Assembly: GCF_003573695.1 (NCBI RefSeq)
Contig: NC_039361.1
Span: 96,784,279-96,848,278, forward strand
Direction: 5' to 3'
Origin: Papaver somniferum
Taxonomy: Eukaryota; Streptophyta; Magnoliopsida; Ranunculales; Papaveraceae
DNA: 64,000 nucleotides
Within the stretch, counting starts at the first letter, position 1; each line of letters opens with the position of its first letter. Both the position numbers and the translations under genes were made by a program. Below are positions 46,835 through 58,827 of the stretch, in pieces. A model generated the notes under the pieces. The model worked only from the letters and a program-made list of their open reading frames with translations. It was not told the origin of the DNA and ran no database searches.

Positions 46835-47036
46835 GTATTAGCATTCTTTCCTCACCTCGTATGCCAAATTTAGTGAGGAAGAAGAAAGATCAAGGCACTT
46901 ATGTGTAGATTATGGGAATAAAATCTAGTAATTGAAAATATTTGAGATATTCGTATTTATAGGAATATTATATTTTCGGAAGTATGAAAATTATAAAAAG
47001 ATCCTTCTCCTTCTTTGGTCATTCCTTGTCCGAACT
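46835..47036 (+). other. Spacer between gag and ORF2, family B
   Basis: Short non-coding stretch without any pol remnant, at the same place as 22921-23185 in family A. Confidence 0.5.
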
Positions 47037-47393
47037 ATGAGTCTGGATCCAATGTCTTCTCTTGATAAGATGCTAGATCATAAAGATCACTTTAAGAATA
47101 AGTCTGCATCTTCTCTTGATATAGAGAAATCAAAGAGCAAAATCAAAAAGAGAGATTGGATTATCAAGAAGGAAAGAGAGAATACGCTGAAGAAAGATCA
47201 GTGTATTGAGGCATTGACACACTTCTGTGTTCAATCAAAGACCGAATTACATGTTCTTGTAGAATCATTCACGAAAATTTCTCAACTGCAAGAAATTCTG
47301 GTCAAACAACAAGGTTATCTACTTGAAGAATTTCACAAGATGAAGACTGAAAGTAATAATCTACCTTCCTCTAGCATTGAAATGAAGGATTAA
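47037..47393 (+). CDS. ORF2 of the family B element, unknown charged coiled-coil-like protein
   Basis: 118 codons from the ATG at 47037, with 35 open codons upstream in the same frame (from 46932). The first part is Ser-, Asp- and Lys-rich (SKSKIKKRDWIIKKERENTLKKDQ, a strongly basic, helical segment). The second part is a predicted helix (TELHVLVESFTKISQLQEILVKQQGYLLEEFHKMK) with heptad spacing of Leu, Ile and Val. There is no enzyme motif and no membrane segment. Its position right after gag, its size and its basic-then-coiled-coil order match ORF2 of family A (23186-23569), though I see little direct identity. It is open while the gag before it has four stops. It could be an env remnant of a Sirevirus ancestor or an accessory protein; the function is unknown. 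Confidence 0.55.
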   Translation: MSLDPMSSLDKMLDHKDHFKNKSASSLDIEKSKSKIKKRDWIIKKERENTLKKDQCIEALTHFCVQSKTELHVLVESFTKISQLQEILVKQQGYLLEEFHKMKTESNNLPSSSIEMKD

Positions 47394-49199
47394 TCAAGGA
47401 AAATAGACATCAGTTTTTGATTTCTTTCAATAATTGTATAAGGTCTATTTTGAATAAAACTATCTATTATTTATGAATAAAATTATTATTTTATAATTTT
47501 TATTGTGATAGTTTTCGATTACATAGTCTTTTCTTGAATGATTTATATTATTGCTATGTATGTTATTGGATGTTTGATTTCGGGTTTCTTAACCTTAATA
47601 ATCGATCTCATATTGTGTGAACCCTTATGGTTTAGGTGACTTTTTGGTTTAGCAGGATTAAGTTCTAGCCCATGTTGGTAGGCTTTATCAAAGGATCATA
47701 AAGGGTTCTAATTGAAACTAATATGTGAAAAAGTCACAATATGTTGAATCGTTTTTGGTTTAGCATAATAGCATATGATTTTCGGGGTTTCAACTTTTGC
47801 ATCGCATTAGTTAAAACCAGATTTCAACCTTTCTTTGGTAAAGGTTTGTCCTTGTTGTTGTTCTTATGTCTTCCGAGAGGATGACAACACAACGGGGGAG
47901 AGTTCTACGTGAACTTGTGCTTGATGATTATCTTTCTGGGGAGAAGAGGATGCGGAACTTGAGGTAACAAATTTATTAGTTAATCGTTTTCATGTTAAAG
48001 AAAAGCCTGATTTTATTGCATATATTTATTGCTTTTGCTTATCAAAAATTTCGGTACAATTGATGTTTATTCCATTATTTATGTATGGATGTGTGTGTGA
48101 TTAAATTGTTTTCGGTTAAGAAAAACTATTGTTATCTTACTTTATTGTTTGATATCAATTGTTTAGGCTTACGAAATTTCGGTGCAATTGCAGTCCTTTA
48201 ATGTCTATGTTGTTTCAATTGCTTCCGGTTGAGGTAAATAATTATGCAAGTTGATTTATTTGGTTTGTATGAATTGTTTATGGCTTAACAAAAAGGATTT
48301 TCGAGATCAATTGTTTAGTCCAATTCGATTCCGGATAAGAGAAACTAAGTTAATTTTGATCTTAGTTAGACTTATCAAAGTGGAGGTTTCGGTTATTCAA
48401 GTCTAATCGAATGCCTTAACGAGAAATGCTAGTTAACTAACCTAGTACTTGTCTTGTTTAAAGTGAAAGGTCTAAGTTATTATTTGAATAATTAGAATTT
48501 GATGAGAAAAAATAGAGTTAATTTTGATCTTTATTTTGGTCTTATCGAACAAGCGATTGTATTTGTACAATCGATTTAGCAAAAGAACTAAGGTGCTTAG
48601 TCAATTTATGATTTGCTAAACTATTAAGGAAAATTTCTTCGGGCAATTGTTTCCTTGGTAACATATCAAAACAAAATTACTTTGTAGTTCGGTTTTGATA
48701 TTGGTTATCTAAAATGGTGTGTGGAACCCTCGTGCTTAACTCTTACAGGTTTTGCAAGTCTTTTAAGATTTGTAGATCCTTTCGGTTTGTCTTTTGTATG
48801 CTCGTACCTTTGTCATTTTATGACAAAAGGGGGGAGAAATATATGGAGTAAACAAGTGATTTGGTATCACTAAGGAAAAGACAATGGTGCTAAAACGTTA
48901 TATCTAACGAAAGAGTAAAGCATAGACTAAGGGGGAGTAACATGTCATATTGGTACTTGTGGTTATCTTAACTACAAAGGGAATAACAAAGACGTGCGGA
49001 TTGAAAATCTACCTATCTTACCTTTAGGTGAAGTATTAGCTTTGTTATTATAATGTCAACAACAAGATTATTAGATTGAATGTATACATGTTATTATGCT
49101 GTTGAAACTTGAAATCAGGCGTCCGTGTAATGAATTCTTGTAATTTGTTTATCCATATGATGTAAGAGTTTTGTCACTAAAATTGACAAAGGGGGATAA
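47394..49199 (+). other. 3' region of the family B element with polypurine tracts
   Basis: Non-coding. Polypurine tracts at 48823-48837, 48929-48937 and 49186-49197. Before the first, TTTGTCA-TTTTA-TGACAAA forms a perfect 7-base hairpin; before the last, TTTGTCA...TGACAAA does the same. Confidence 0.7.
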
Positions 49200-50299
49200 T
49201 GTTAGAGCATAGCTCGGTTGAGAAAAACTATTATTATCTTACTTTATTGTTTGATATCAATTGCTTAGGCTTACGAAATTTCGTTGCAATTGCAGTCCTT
49301 TAATGTCTATGTTGTTTCAGTTGCTTCCGGTTGAGGTAAATAATTATGCAAGTTGATTTATTTGGTTTGTATGAATTTTTTATGGCTTAACAAAAAGGAT
49401 TTTCTGGATCGATTGTTTAGTCCAATTCGATTCCGGATAAGAGAAGCTAAGTTAATTTTGATCTTAGTTAGACTTATCAAAGTGGAGGTTTCGGTTATTC
49501 AAGTCTAATCGAATGCCTTAACGAGAAATGCTAGTTAACTAACCTAGTACTTTCCTTGTTTAAAAGTGTAAGGTCTAAGTTTTTATTTGAATAATTAGAA
49601 CCTGATGAGAAAAATAGAGTTAATTCTGATCTTTATTTTGGTCTTATTGAACAAGCGATTGTATTTGTACAATCGGTTTAGCAAAAGAACTAAGGTGCTT
49701 AGTCAATTTATGATTTGCTAAACTATTCTGGAAAAATTGCTTCGGAAAATTGTTTCCTTGGTAACATATCAAAACAAAATTACTTTGTAGTTTCGGTTTT
49801 GATATTGGTTATCTAAAATGGTGCATGGAACCCTCGTGCTTAACTCTTATAGGTTTTGCAAGTCTTTTAAGATTTGTAAGATCCTTTCGGTTTGTCTTTT
49901 ATTTGCTCGTACCTTTGTCATTTTATGACAAAAAGGGGGAGAAATATATAGAGTAAACAAGTGATTTGGTATCATTAAGGAAAGGACAATGGTGCTTAAA
50001 CGTTATATCGAACGAAAGAGTAAAGCATAGACTAAGAGGGAGTAACATATCATATTGGTACTTGTGGTTATCTTAACTACAAAGGGAATAACAAAGACGT
50101 GCGGATTGAAAATATACCTATCTTACCTTTAGGGGGAGTATTAGCTTAGTTATTATAATGTCAACAACGTTATTATAGGATTGAATGTATACATGTTATT
50201 GTGTTGTTGAAACTTGGAATCAAGCGTATGTGTAATGAATTCTTGTAATTTATTTATCCATATGATGTAAGAGTTTTGTAACTAAAATTGACAAAGGGG
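48118..50299 (+). repeat. Tandem duplication of about 1.1 kb at the 3' end of family B
   Basis: First copy about 48118-49220 (it includes the first 21 bases of the 3' LTR), second copy 49221-50299. Both start AGAAAAACTATT and run through the polypurine tracts. The joint lies between CGGTTAAGAAAAAC and CGGTTGAGAAAAAC, so a short shared sequence explains it. The second copy has lost 20 or so bases at the LTR start. Confidence 0.88.
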
Positions 50300-53200
50300 T
50301 GGTTGAACCCACCAAGCGTTGGTATGTCAAGTTTGGTTGTCATATTTTAGTGAATCAAAACTCATTTAAAGAATCACTTGATTATTTACTATAGTCAACT
50401 TCGTATAGGCTAGCTAGAAAGTTACTAGGATATGAGACTTACAAGTATTACGTGAAGACTTGAAAAATGTGAAGAAGTAAAGAGCTACATCAACGACATC
50501 ATCCTTCCACTTGAGGTTAGTAATATTTGACTTGAACTGTTTCATTCCTAACGTATCTTTCAAGTCATGCATATTGAAAACATAACTGCGAAGCTATGAA
50601 TGATTATACTCTAGTTAGACATAGTATTAAGGAATTACCATACGAAGTATAACGTCTATCTTTTGAACTTCGTATATAAGACATCGACATAACCGTATGA
50701 ATTCTATTATGATTATGTATGGGTGAAGATTTCATCCTAGGAAACAATGTTTTAAATTCGTTTAAAGGAAGTACAATTCATAAACTTGTTTTATGAATCG
50801 AAAGGTAAACCGCTAGGATTATTGGTATTGTTATTCATTGCAAATCTTTGGATTACCAATATGTGTATTTTGTATAACCGCTCATAACTTTTTTATGTAT
50901 CTTGGTAAAAATATTCACAATGCCTGACTTTTGTATTGGTATGACTTTTATTAGTGAAACCGATCTTAAGTAATCACCTGAGATGGTATGGTCGATATGT
51001 TGTAATTGGTATGACCAACTCTAGACATTGGGGAACCGATCCTAGTAAAAGGTGCAACCGATCACAAGCATTGGGAATCGATCCTCGTAACACGTACAAC
51101 AAGTCTTAGTAATTGGTAACCGATCCTATAACTTTTGCAACCGATTACAAGTTAAATAACATAAATATGTGGTAACCGATCCTAGTACCTAGTCAACTTT
51201 TTTTGGAAAGATAATGTGACCGATCCTAATACCCACATGGAGGTAGAAACGAAGATCTGTGTTTTGGTAGAACTGTGAAACCCATTAATGGTGATTTGAT
51301 AGGATAATCAATCACATAATTCTTCGAAGTCAGATGAACCAATTCTAAACTTGTTTGGAAGTGTGGCAAATCGGTTCCAAGATTGTAAATACGAAAAAGG
51401 ATTTACAAAAAAAAAGATGTCGACATACTTTGAACATGTGCAGTAAGTCTTATCTTTTATTGTTCAAAGATATTCTTTAATAACTAAAGGAGAATCCCGG
51501 ATCGAAATAAATTGAGAATCTTTTAATTAAGGTTTTTAGTTTTATATGCTTTTAATTTCCAGCAATTAAATGCATATCTTTAGAAATAAAATTTAGTGAT
51601 TTGCATTTACTAATTGGAGATTTTCTACTGAGATTTCGGTCAATATTTGGCAATGCATTTCCAGGAATTATGAAAGTCGTTTTTGCCTTTATTGCATATC
51701 TTTGAGAATATTCGGTTTTGTAATTTCCTTGGTATTCAAACTTCCTTGGTCAATAAATATTGAAGTTTACATTTCTAGCAAACTAATCCTCAGAGCCAGA
51801 AAAACTACCTAGTTGTGTTTTTACTGGTGGAGCCGTCTATTCGGAGAGGAAAGTACTCTAATTAGGAGAAATCTCTTACGACCGCTCGTTTTAAAGACTT
51901 CTTTGGGATTGGAAAGCTCTACGAGTACCGTTGGAAACTAGATAATTGCATTCTATTATTAGTTTTCGATTGATTTAATTGACTAACGGTTGTTGAACTT
52001 TGATTGCACCTAGTTTGTTTATGCTTGAGAATCTTCTCTTCTGATATAAGATTCACTCAAACTTGATCGAAGTATTGACGAGAATCTTTAGAACTGTTTG
52101 TAGATCTAAAGACGTCTTGTGATAATCCATTGTTAACAGATTTCGTTATGTGTGTGATTGATGACAAGAGATTCAAGTTGTCTATGTGCAGGTGTTTTAT
52201 TGAAGATCTAAGAAGAATTGAAGACAAAGAAGATTTCTTATTTGAGTTCATAATCTTTGGTGTAGAAAAAACTTGATCGGCTGGTGATCGAATTTTAGAT
52301 AGTGGTAAATAGAGTTGTCGTTCACTCGGAATTGATGAAACTGAATTTCAGAGTTAAATTATAAAACTAGCAAATATATACAAAATAATAACAATATTTC
52401 GAGAGGTACTAGGACTAGGATTCCACCAAATATTCAAATTCATGTGATTCACCTATTTATTTTAAACCATTATAGCTCATTCAATAAGAATTTTGGCTCT
52501 ATTTCTTTGCCTAAGGTAGATTCTTAAAATATTAATTCTAAATCTTAAGCATGGCATATCAAAAGAATTAATCCTAAGCATAAACCATCAAACGAAATGA
52601 CAATTAATTAAGAAAAATCCCTTTCTAATTTTAATTTAATGCAAATAGTCATATAAATAATTAAATGAATTTACCACATGACTAATTTTGGTTTCCTCCG
52701 TCGTCCCAGAGAAAGGTTTAGCTTCTCATAATGAAAACACACTGAAAAATATAATTTATAGCTCAAATGGTGTTTTTATTGAAGAAAACTAATATTACAA
52801 TGAAACTGCAACGCTGTATTGACGTTACAGAAGTCACCGTTACAAGAGTTGTTGCAAATTCAAAACAAGCGTGCCAAACTGACTGTTACGAGTACTATTT
52901 ATAAACGACAGTTCTCTCCGACAGTCAGTAGGCGTCAAATGTTTTTCTTCTTCTCTGCAGCAGCAGAGAAATCTTCTTTGCAACCCTCTGATCTTCTCCC
53001 CAACTCTGGATCCTCCTTCTATGCTACACCAGCCTCATATTTATACTCAACAGGGCCACGAATAACTCATCATTACTCCATATAATCTCTCCATAACTCG
53101 GCAGTAAAATAAAATAATCTCGAGATACTTTCTTTCCTATCTTGCCTGCGTCTGTGCCTGCAGCTGTCAATAATCATCCCTGACAGAGTAAAACTCGCAG

Positions 53201-55110
53201 TTACCTCATGCCACCTTCCAATCACACATATCCAACTCGGAAAAATAATTAAAAGCCGAGATATTTTCTTCTCTGTTTCATTCTTCCACACGTCTTTGGG
53301 TTGTCAAACATCTTTCTCAATCAATGAAATATATATGAATCCTTGGAGAATATCTTCTTCTTTCACAGCTCACTTATCTTACCAAAATAACACCAACATA
53401 GAGTAACGAAAATATTACTTCCCTGTTTTATTTTAACCGAGATTTTGATCTATTTTTGAGCTCCCAGAAGACGTCATACAACACTTGTACATGGTAAGAA
53501 GACTATCCTGCACCAAATCCCTTGAAAATTTCCACGAAATACCAAAAAATCTTTCACCATTCAAGTTCAACAGAATCCATAACATACTCTTTCCCTGTTA
53601 ATGAGATACGAAGAAATCTTCCATTTTTATAGTTCCCAAAGATATTACCAACCCTGTTTCGGTAAATCAGGCCATATTCAATCCATCTGCGCAAAAAAAT
53701 CTCCAAGAATCTCGCCAAGTATTAATCCAGGGAAATACGCTGTAACCAAATATTCGAATACAATTTTCCTGCCATATTTGTTCTTATTTTTTTCATCAAT
53801 CGTTGATTATCCAGCCAAAAATTACTGAAACAAATCACATTACCATCTCTGTTTAGGCCTTAGGAACAAACCCATTTGATTTCATCCATTTAGTCTCATC
53901 CAAACACCTCCAACACCGAAACCCTAATTTTGCTGCCATTTTCCCCATCATTTTCTGATTCTGAATTTGGGAAGAACATGTCCTCACCCTAATCCTGTAC
54001 GTGTGTCCCTTTAGCACTTGCCTTATGGGGTGTAAATAGTAAGGAAGATGTCCCTTGTCCGTTGAGGTGTTCCTTAGTAATTGAGGTGTCCCTTAATCAA
54101 CATTGAGAGTCCGAATAATAGTGTCCTCCTGGTGCAAATAACATTTTTTCGAGCCAATTCTCCACAAGAGCTTATTCTTCCAAAAACAACTAAAACAAAT
54201 TTATTAGAGAAATAATGAGTCCTAGCTAATGTATTTATGGGTTAAAATGCGTCGCAATTTCGTGCTTATCAGCTGGGGATCCAACTATAATCGGTTTATC
54301 TTTATGATAACCTTGATTGATTAGTTGAATATATCGGCATCAATACAATTCTTTGTGATTAAGAGTATTGATTGCATAGTCTAGACAATTACTTTGGTAG
54401 TTGTTAAGAGATAGATCTAAGAACCTAACAAAGGAGTTTATTGGGATAAGCGGAAGAGCCTTTTGTCGAACTCATATTACTTGTTTGAAAAGAGTTGTTA
54501 GCGAACAGATTTGTTGTTCCTTTACTGTTTGGAATACGAACCAAAGGAATTGTTCCAAGTGTGTGACTTATTACAAATTGGAGGCGCAAGGATACTGAGG
54601 GAACTAGGTGAACTATAGGTTTAGTTGCTTGGTCTCAACTATACGAAGTTGGTTTAGATTTTGTATAGTGGCTTAATTCTGAGAGTATTCATTTCTGGAC
54701 TAGGTCCTGAGGTTTTTCTGCATTTGCAGTTTCCTCGTTAACAAAATCTTGTTGTCTCTTTTACTTTTCTATTTCCGATTATAAATGATTTATTATAATT
54801 AGAAGTAAAATACACAAACGTTAATTCCTAATTATTTGATAGCAATCCTACTGTGTTTGGTTAAGTCTGAACCTATTATCAAGTAATCGTACTTCGTTGT
54901 TGCATTGTCTCGATCTTGTATCCATAGTCAATCACACAAGTTATCTTGTTGTCGTATTGTCTCGATCTCGTATCCATAGACGATCACACGAAGTGTGAAC
55001 CGATTAGTTGTATTGTCTCGGCTCAGTCCATAGACAATCACTTTCGGAGAAAGGACTTATAAGTGGAAAAGCTTTAGATTGAGGTATATTTGGGTACCCT
55101 CGTATTTTCA
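49200..55110 (+). mobile_element. 3' LTR of the family B element, interrupted twice
   Basis: The first 21 bases are at 49200-49220. After the duplicated 3' region it continues at 50300 (GGTTGAACCCACCAAGCG) to the end CCCTCGTATTTTCA at 55110. Without the inserted solo LTR it is about 2.84 kb, longer than the 5' LTR because of roughly 250 bases around 54760-55010 that the 5' copy lacks. Confidence 0.82.
52285..54271 (-). mobile_element. Solo Athila-like LTR
   Basis: Begins TGATCGAATTTTAG and ends GTGCTTATCA on the plus strand, with exact duplication GCTGG (52280-52284 and 54272-54276). On the minus strand it starts TGATAAGCACG, has a TATA-like GTATAAATAT (about 53037-53046) and an AATAAA (52775-52780), and its end resembles the end of the LTR at 4126-6351. 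No internal region is attached. Confidence 0.85.
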
Positions 55111-55920
55111 ATTTTTACAAAGTCAGCATAAAAACTAGACATACTACATGTTATTACCAAACAATTTATGATAAATTCATAATAACCTGATATCGCGCAT
55201 GGATACAATTTTCATCAAGATTAAAAACTATTATAAAATCATTACAATTTCCTAAACACACCAAAACCATAGCAAAGCGAAACTGTCAAGAATTTCAGAA
55301 ACTATCACCTATATTAATACAAACATTCAACGGTGAATTTACGGTGGATTATTCTCAAATTTTAACCAGTGATACCCAATCATGTTATCTATCAAAAGAA
55401 CAATCCTGATCATTAATCCAATATACATAGTTATGCGAATAAATTTATGAAACCTAACAACACAAAACCATACAAGAAAATACACGAAGAAAAACACCAA
55501 AAGAGAAAAGGCCTGGCATTCTGCCTTAATTTCATTAAGTCTATACCGATTTTCTTAATCTTTCTTCTCCAAAAATCTCTACTTCCGTCTTCCTCTCTTA
55601 GCTTTCTCTCTAATTTATGTTTGTAACCCCCATTTCTTTTCTCCCTCTTTCCTTCCTAAGCCATACACTAGTTCTTATATTAATTCTACTCCTATTAATA
55701 ATAATCCATCATATTTATTATTTATTTTTATTTATCTTTTCATTTTCTATTAATCAACTTTTATTATTTATTAGTTATTCTATTTCCACCGGAACTTGTA
55801 GCATTTCTAGTTCAATCAACCCACTTAGGCTAAGGCCAAGTAATAATAACCTATACCACAAGTTTAACTAATTCGGGTATAACCCATCTGAAAAAGTTAA
55901 TAAAAATATAGGATAATACA

Positions 55921-56191
55921 TTCTACCACCCTTAAAAGAAATTTCGTCCCAAAATTTATAAAATACGTATAACCTAAATATTTACATAATATAAATAATA
56001 TTGTAAACAACATGACAATTCGATCCAGCGCACAATTAAAAATTCACATGAATTTCAAAAACCCATAATAGAACTACTAAGATGAAGCAAGCAATACAAC
56101 ACTCAAATCAGACAAACATTCATAACAACATACGGAACAATTTATTTACAGTCCCATTTAAGATATAAAGCCTAGAGCTATGATACCAACT
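55921..56191 (-). mobile_element. Internal region 1 of family C, only 271 bases
   Basis: On the minus strand it begins with a primer binding site (GTTGGTATCATAGC, near 56178-56191) and ends with GACGAAATTTCTTTTAAGGG and a short purine stretch, the usual pol end and polypurine tract of chromoviruses (Tekay/Del type). There is nothing between them: no gag, no pol. Confidence 0.75.
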
Positions 56192-58017
56192 TATAACACC
56201 CGAAGTTCAGGACTAGGATCAAACCAGTATGGAGATCCGAACTCAAAGCGTTACGGGTCGGAACGAGACTTACGCATATTTATTCTTGCTATTTTCTTTT
56301 ATACCAAAAATGATTGAAACTTTTATACATAAATTGAAGTATATGAAATACATTAAACATCGTTCAAAACACTTTCAACTAAACATTTTTTTAATTAAAT
56401 TTACGGTTAAAGCAATACAAAAAATAATGCAATCATTAAGCTACTCATTTCTAGCTTCCACTTCCAACTTCCATAAATCCGCAAGGAATGTCAATTGGGA
56501 TGAGATGACAGCTCAATGAAACGCATTCCCTTTCTCAAAATATATCAAAACATGTCAACCAATCACTCAGAATATGTACAACAAGAGTATATGGTGCAAA
56601 TTCAAGGATTTAATTATATTTATGTTCATCATCTATACTCACAATCTATCAACTCCACTTAAATGCACGAGTATCCTCGGTTCGTGCCCCGCCTATCCGT
56701 GTATCCTCGGCACGGGACCGCCAACCTCGCTTGCACGAGTATCCTTGGGTCGTCCCCACCTATCTGTATATCCTCGGTATGGTTCAAACAAGTATATTCA
56801 TTCATTTATGAATCCACACTACTGTTGCACGAGTATCCTTGGGTTGTGCCCTACCTATCCGTATATCCTCGGTACGGGTACCGCCATCCGAACTATTATA
56901 TCCAATTATTTATAAAATGATTTTATCATACAATATACATCTTTATATTCCAAACCATTTCATCAACAAGTTATAAGTTCATAACCCAACTAACAATGTA
57001 ATTCTTTTAAGCATTAAAACAAATACACTAACTTCAGAATTTTATTTTATAAGGTTCGTAATGATAACTTGATCTGATTGTCTTCAAACTTTAGATGAAC
57101 ATTCCTGACATATTTGTCTATAATATATCCAAATGTCACAGAAAACTAACAGTTTAAACATATGATATAATTTTTACAAAGTCAACATAAAAACTAGGCG
57201 GATTACATGTTATTACCAAACAATTTATGATAAATTCATAATAATCTGAAATTGAGCAAATCCAAAGCACAACTAAAGATATCGTACATGGATACAACTT
57301 TCATGAAGATTACAAATCATTATAAAATTATTAAAATTTCCTAAACACACCAAAACCGTAGCAAAGCGAAACTGTCAAGAATTTCAGAAACTATCACCTA
57401 TATTAATACAAACATTCAACGGTGAATATACGGTAGATTATTCTCAAATTTTAACCAATGATACCCAATCATGTTATCTATCAAAAAAAACAATCCAGAT
57501 CATTAATCCAATACACATAGTTATGCGAATAAATTTCTGAAACCTAACAACACAAAACCATACAAGAAAATACACGAAGAAAAACACCAAAAGAGAAAGG
57601 GTCTGGTATTCTACTTTAATTTCATTAAGCCTCTACTGATTTTCTTAATCCTTCTTCCATAAAAATCTCTAACTCCATCTTCCTCACTTAGATTTCTCTC
57701 TAATTTATGTTTGTAACCCCCATTTCTTTTCTCCCTCTTTCCTTTCTAAGCCATACGCTAGTTCCCATATTAATACTACTCATATTAATACTAAACCATC
57801 ATATTTATTATTTATTTTTATTTGTCTTTTCATTTTCCATTAATAAAAATATTTATTTTATTATTTATTAGCTATTCTATTTCCACCAGAACTTGTAGCA
57901 TTTCTAGTTCAATCAACCCACCAAACTAAGGCCAACTAATAACAACATATGCCACAAGTTTAACTAATTCGAGTATAACCCGATCCAAAACAGTAAATAA
58001 AAATATAGGATATTACA
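56192..58017 (-). mobile_element. Family C LTR, copy 2, uninterrupted
   Basis: 1826 bp. The minus-strand start TGTAATATCC is at 58017 and the end GGTGTTATAA is at 56192. It serves as the reference for the broken copy 1. Contains the GC-rich short repeats (56660-56885). The ORFs at 56574-56920 are read-through of those repeats. Confidence 0.8.
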
Positions 58018-58289
58018 TTCTACCATCCTTAAAATAAATTTCGTCCAAAAAATTATCAAATACGTATAACATAAAAATTCACATAATATATATATAATAT
58101 TGTAAACAACATGACAGTTCGATCCAACGCAAAATTAACAATTCACATGAATTTCAAAAAGCCATAATACAATTACTAAGATGAAGCAAGCAATACAACA
58201 CTCAAATCATACAAGAATTTATAGCAACATAGAAACAATTTATTTGCAGTCCCATTTAAGATCTAAAGCCTAGAGCTCTGATACCAACT
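58018..58289 (-). mobile_element. Internal region 2 of family C, only 272 bases
   Basis: Same layout and length as internal region 1. The primer binding site reads GTTGGTATCAGAGC on the minus strand (about 58274-58288), the intact Met-type form. Confidence 0.75.
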
Positions 58290-58827
58290 TGTAACACCCC
58301 AATTTCAGGATCAAAGTCAAACCCGTATGGAGATCTGAACTCAAAGTGTTACAGGTCGGAACGAGACTTACGCATATATTTGTTCTTGCCATTTTCTTTT
58401 ATACCAAACATAATTGAAACTTTTATACATAAATTGAAGCATATGAAATACATTAAACATTGTTCAAAACATTTTCAACTAAACATTTTTTTTAATTCAA
58501 TTTACGCTTCAAGCAATAAAAAAAAATAATGCAATCATTAAGCTACTCATTTATATCTTCCACTTCCAACTTCCATAAATCTGCAAGGAATGTCAATTGG
58601 GGTGAGATGACAGCTCAATAGAATGCATTCTATTTCTCAAAATTTATCAAAACATGACAACCAATCACGCAAAATATGTACAACAGGAGTAAATAGTGCA
58701 ATTTCAAGGATTTAATTATATTTATGTTCATCAACTATACTCACAATCTATCAACTCCACTTAAATGCACGAGTATCCACGGTTCATGCCCCGCCTATCC
58801 GTGTATCCTCGGAACGGGACTGCCAAC
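58290..58827 (-). mobile_element. Family C LTR, copy 3, truncated by a family A LTR
   Basis: Begins TGTAACACCCC on the plus strand (the LTR end on the minus strand) and follows copy 2 up to the GC-rich repeats, where the family A LTR at 58828 cuts in. The remainder is not in the window. Confidence 0.8.

Larger units (their letters stand above)
27842..55110 (+). mobile_element. Family B: complete non-autonomous Sirevirus-like element, heavily invaded
   Basis: Flanked by ATTTT (27837-27841 and 55111-55115) inside the family C LTR. Without the Tat element and the solo LTR it measures about 10.3 kb. Order: 5' LTR, primer binding site, gag, small ORF2, 3' region with polypurine tracts (duplicated), 3' LTR. 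As in family A, no pol is seen. The LTRs share a conserved block with family A but are otherwise diverged. Confidence 0.85.
17386..55920 (-). mobile_element. Family C LTR, copy 1, split into four pieces
   Basis: Pieces at 17386-17447, 18331-18946, 27571-27841 and 55111-55920 line up in order with the uninterrupted copy at 56192-58017. They add up to about 1.76 kb of the 1.83-kb LTR. The gaps are exactly the three insertions described separately, two of them with matching 5-bp duplications. Confidence 0.88.
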
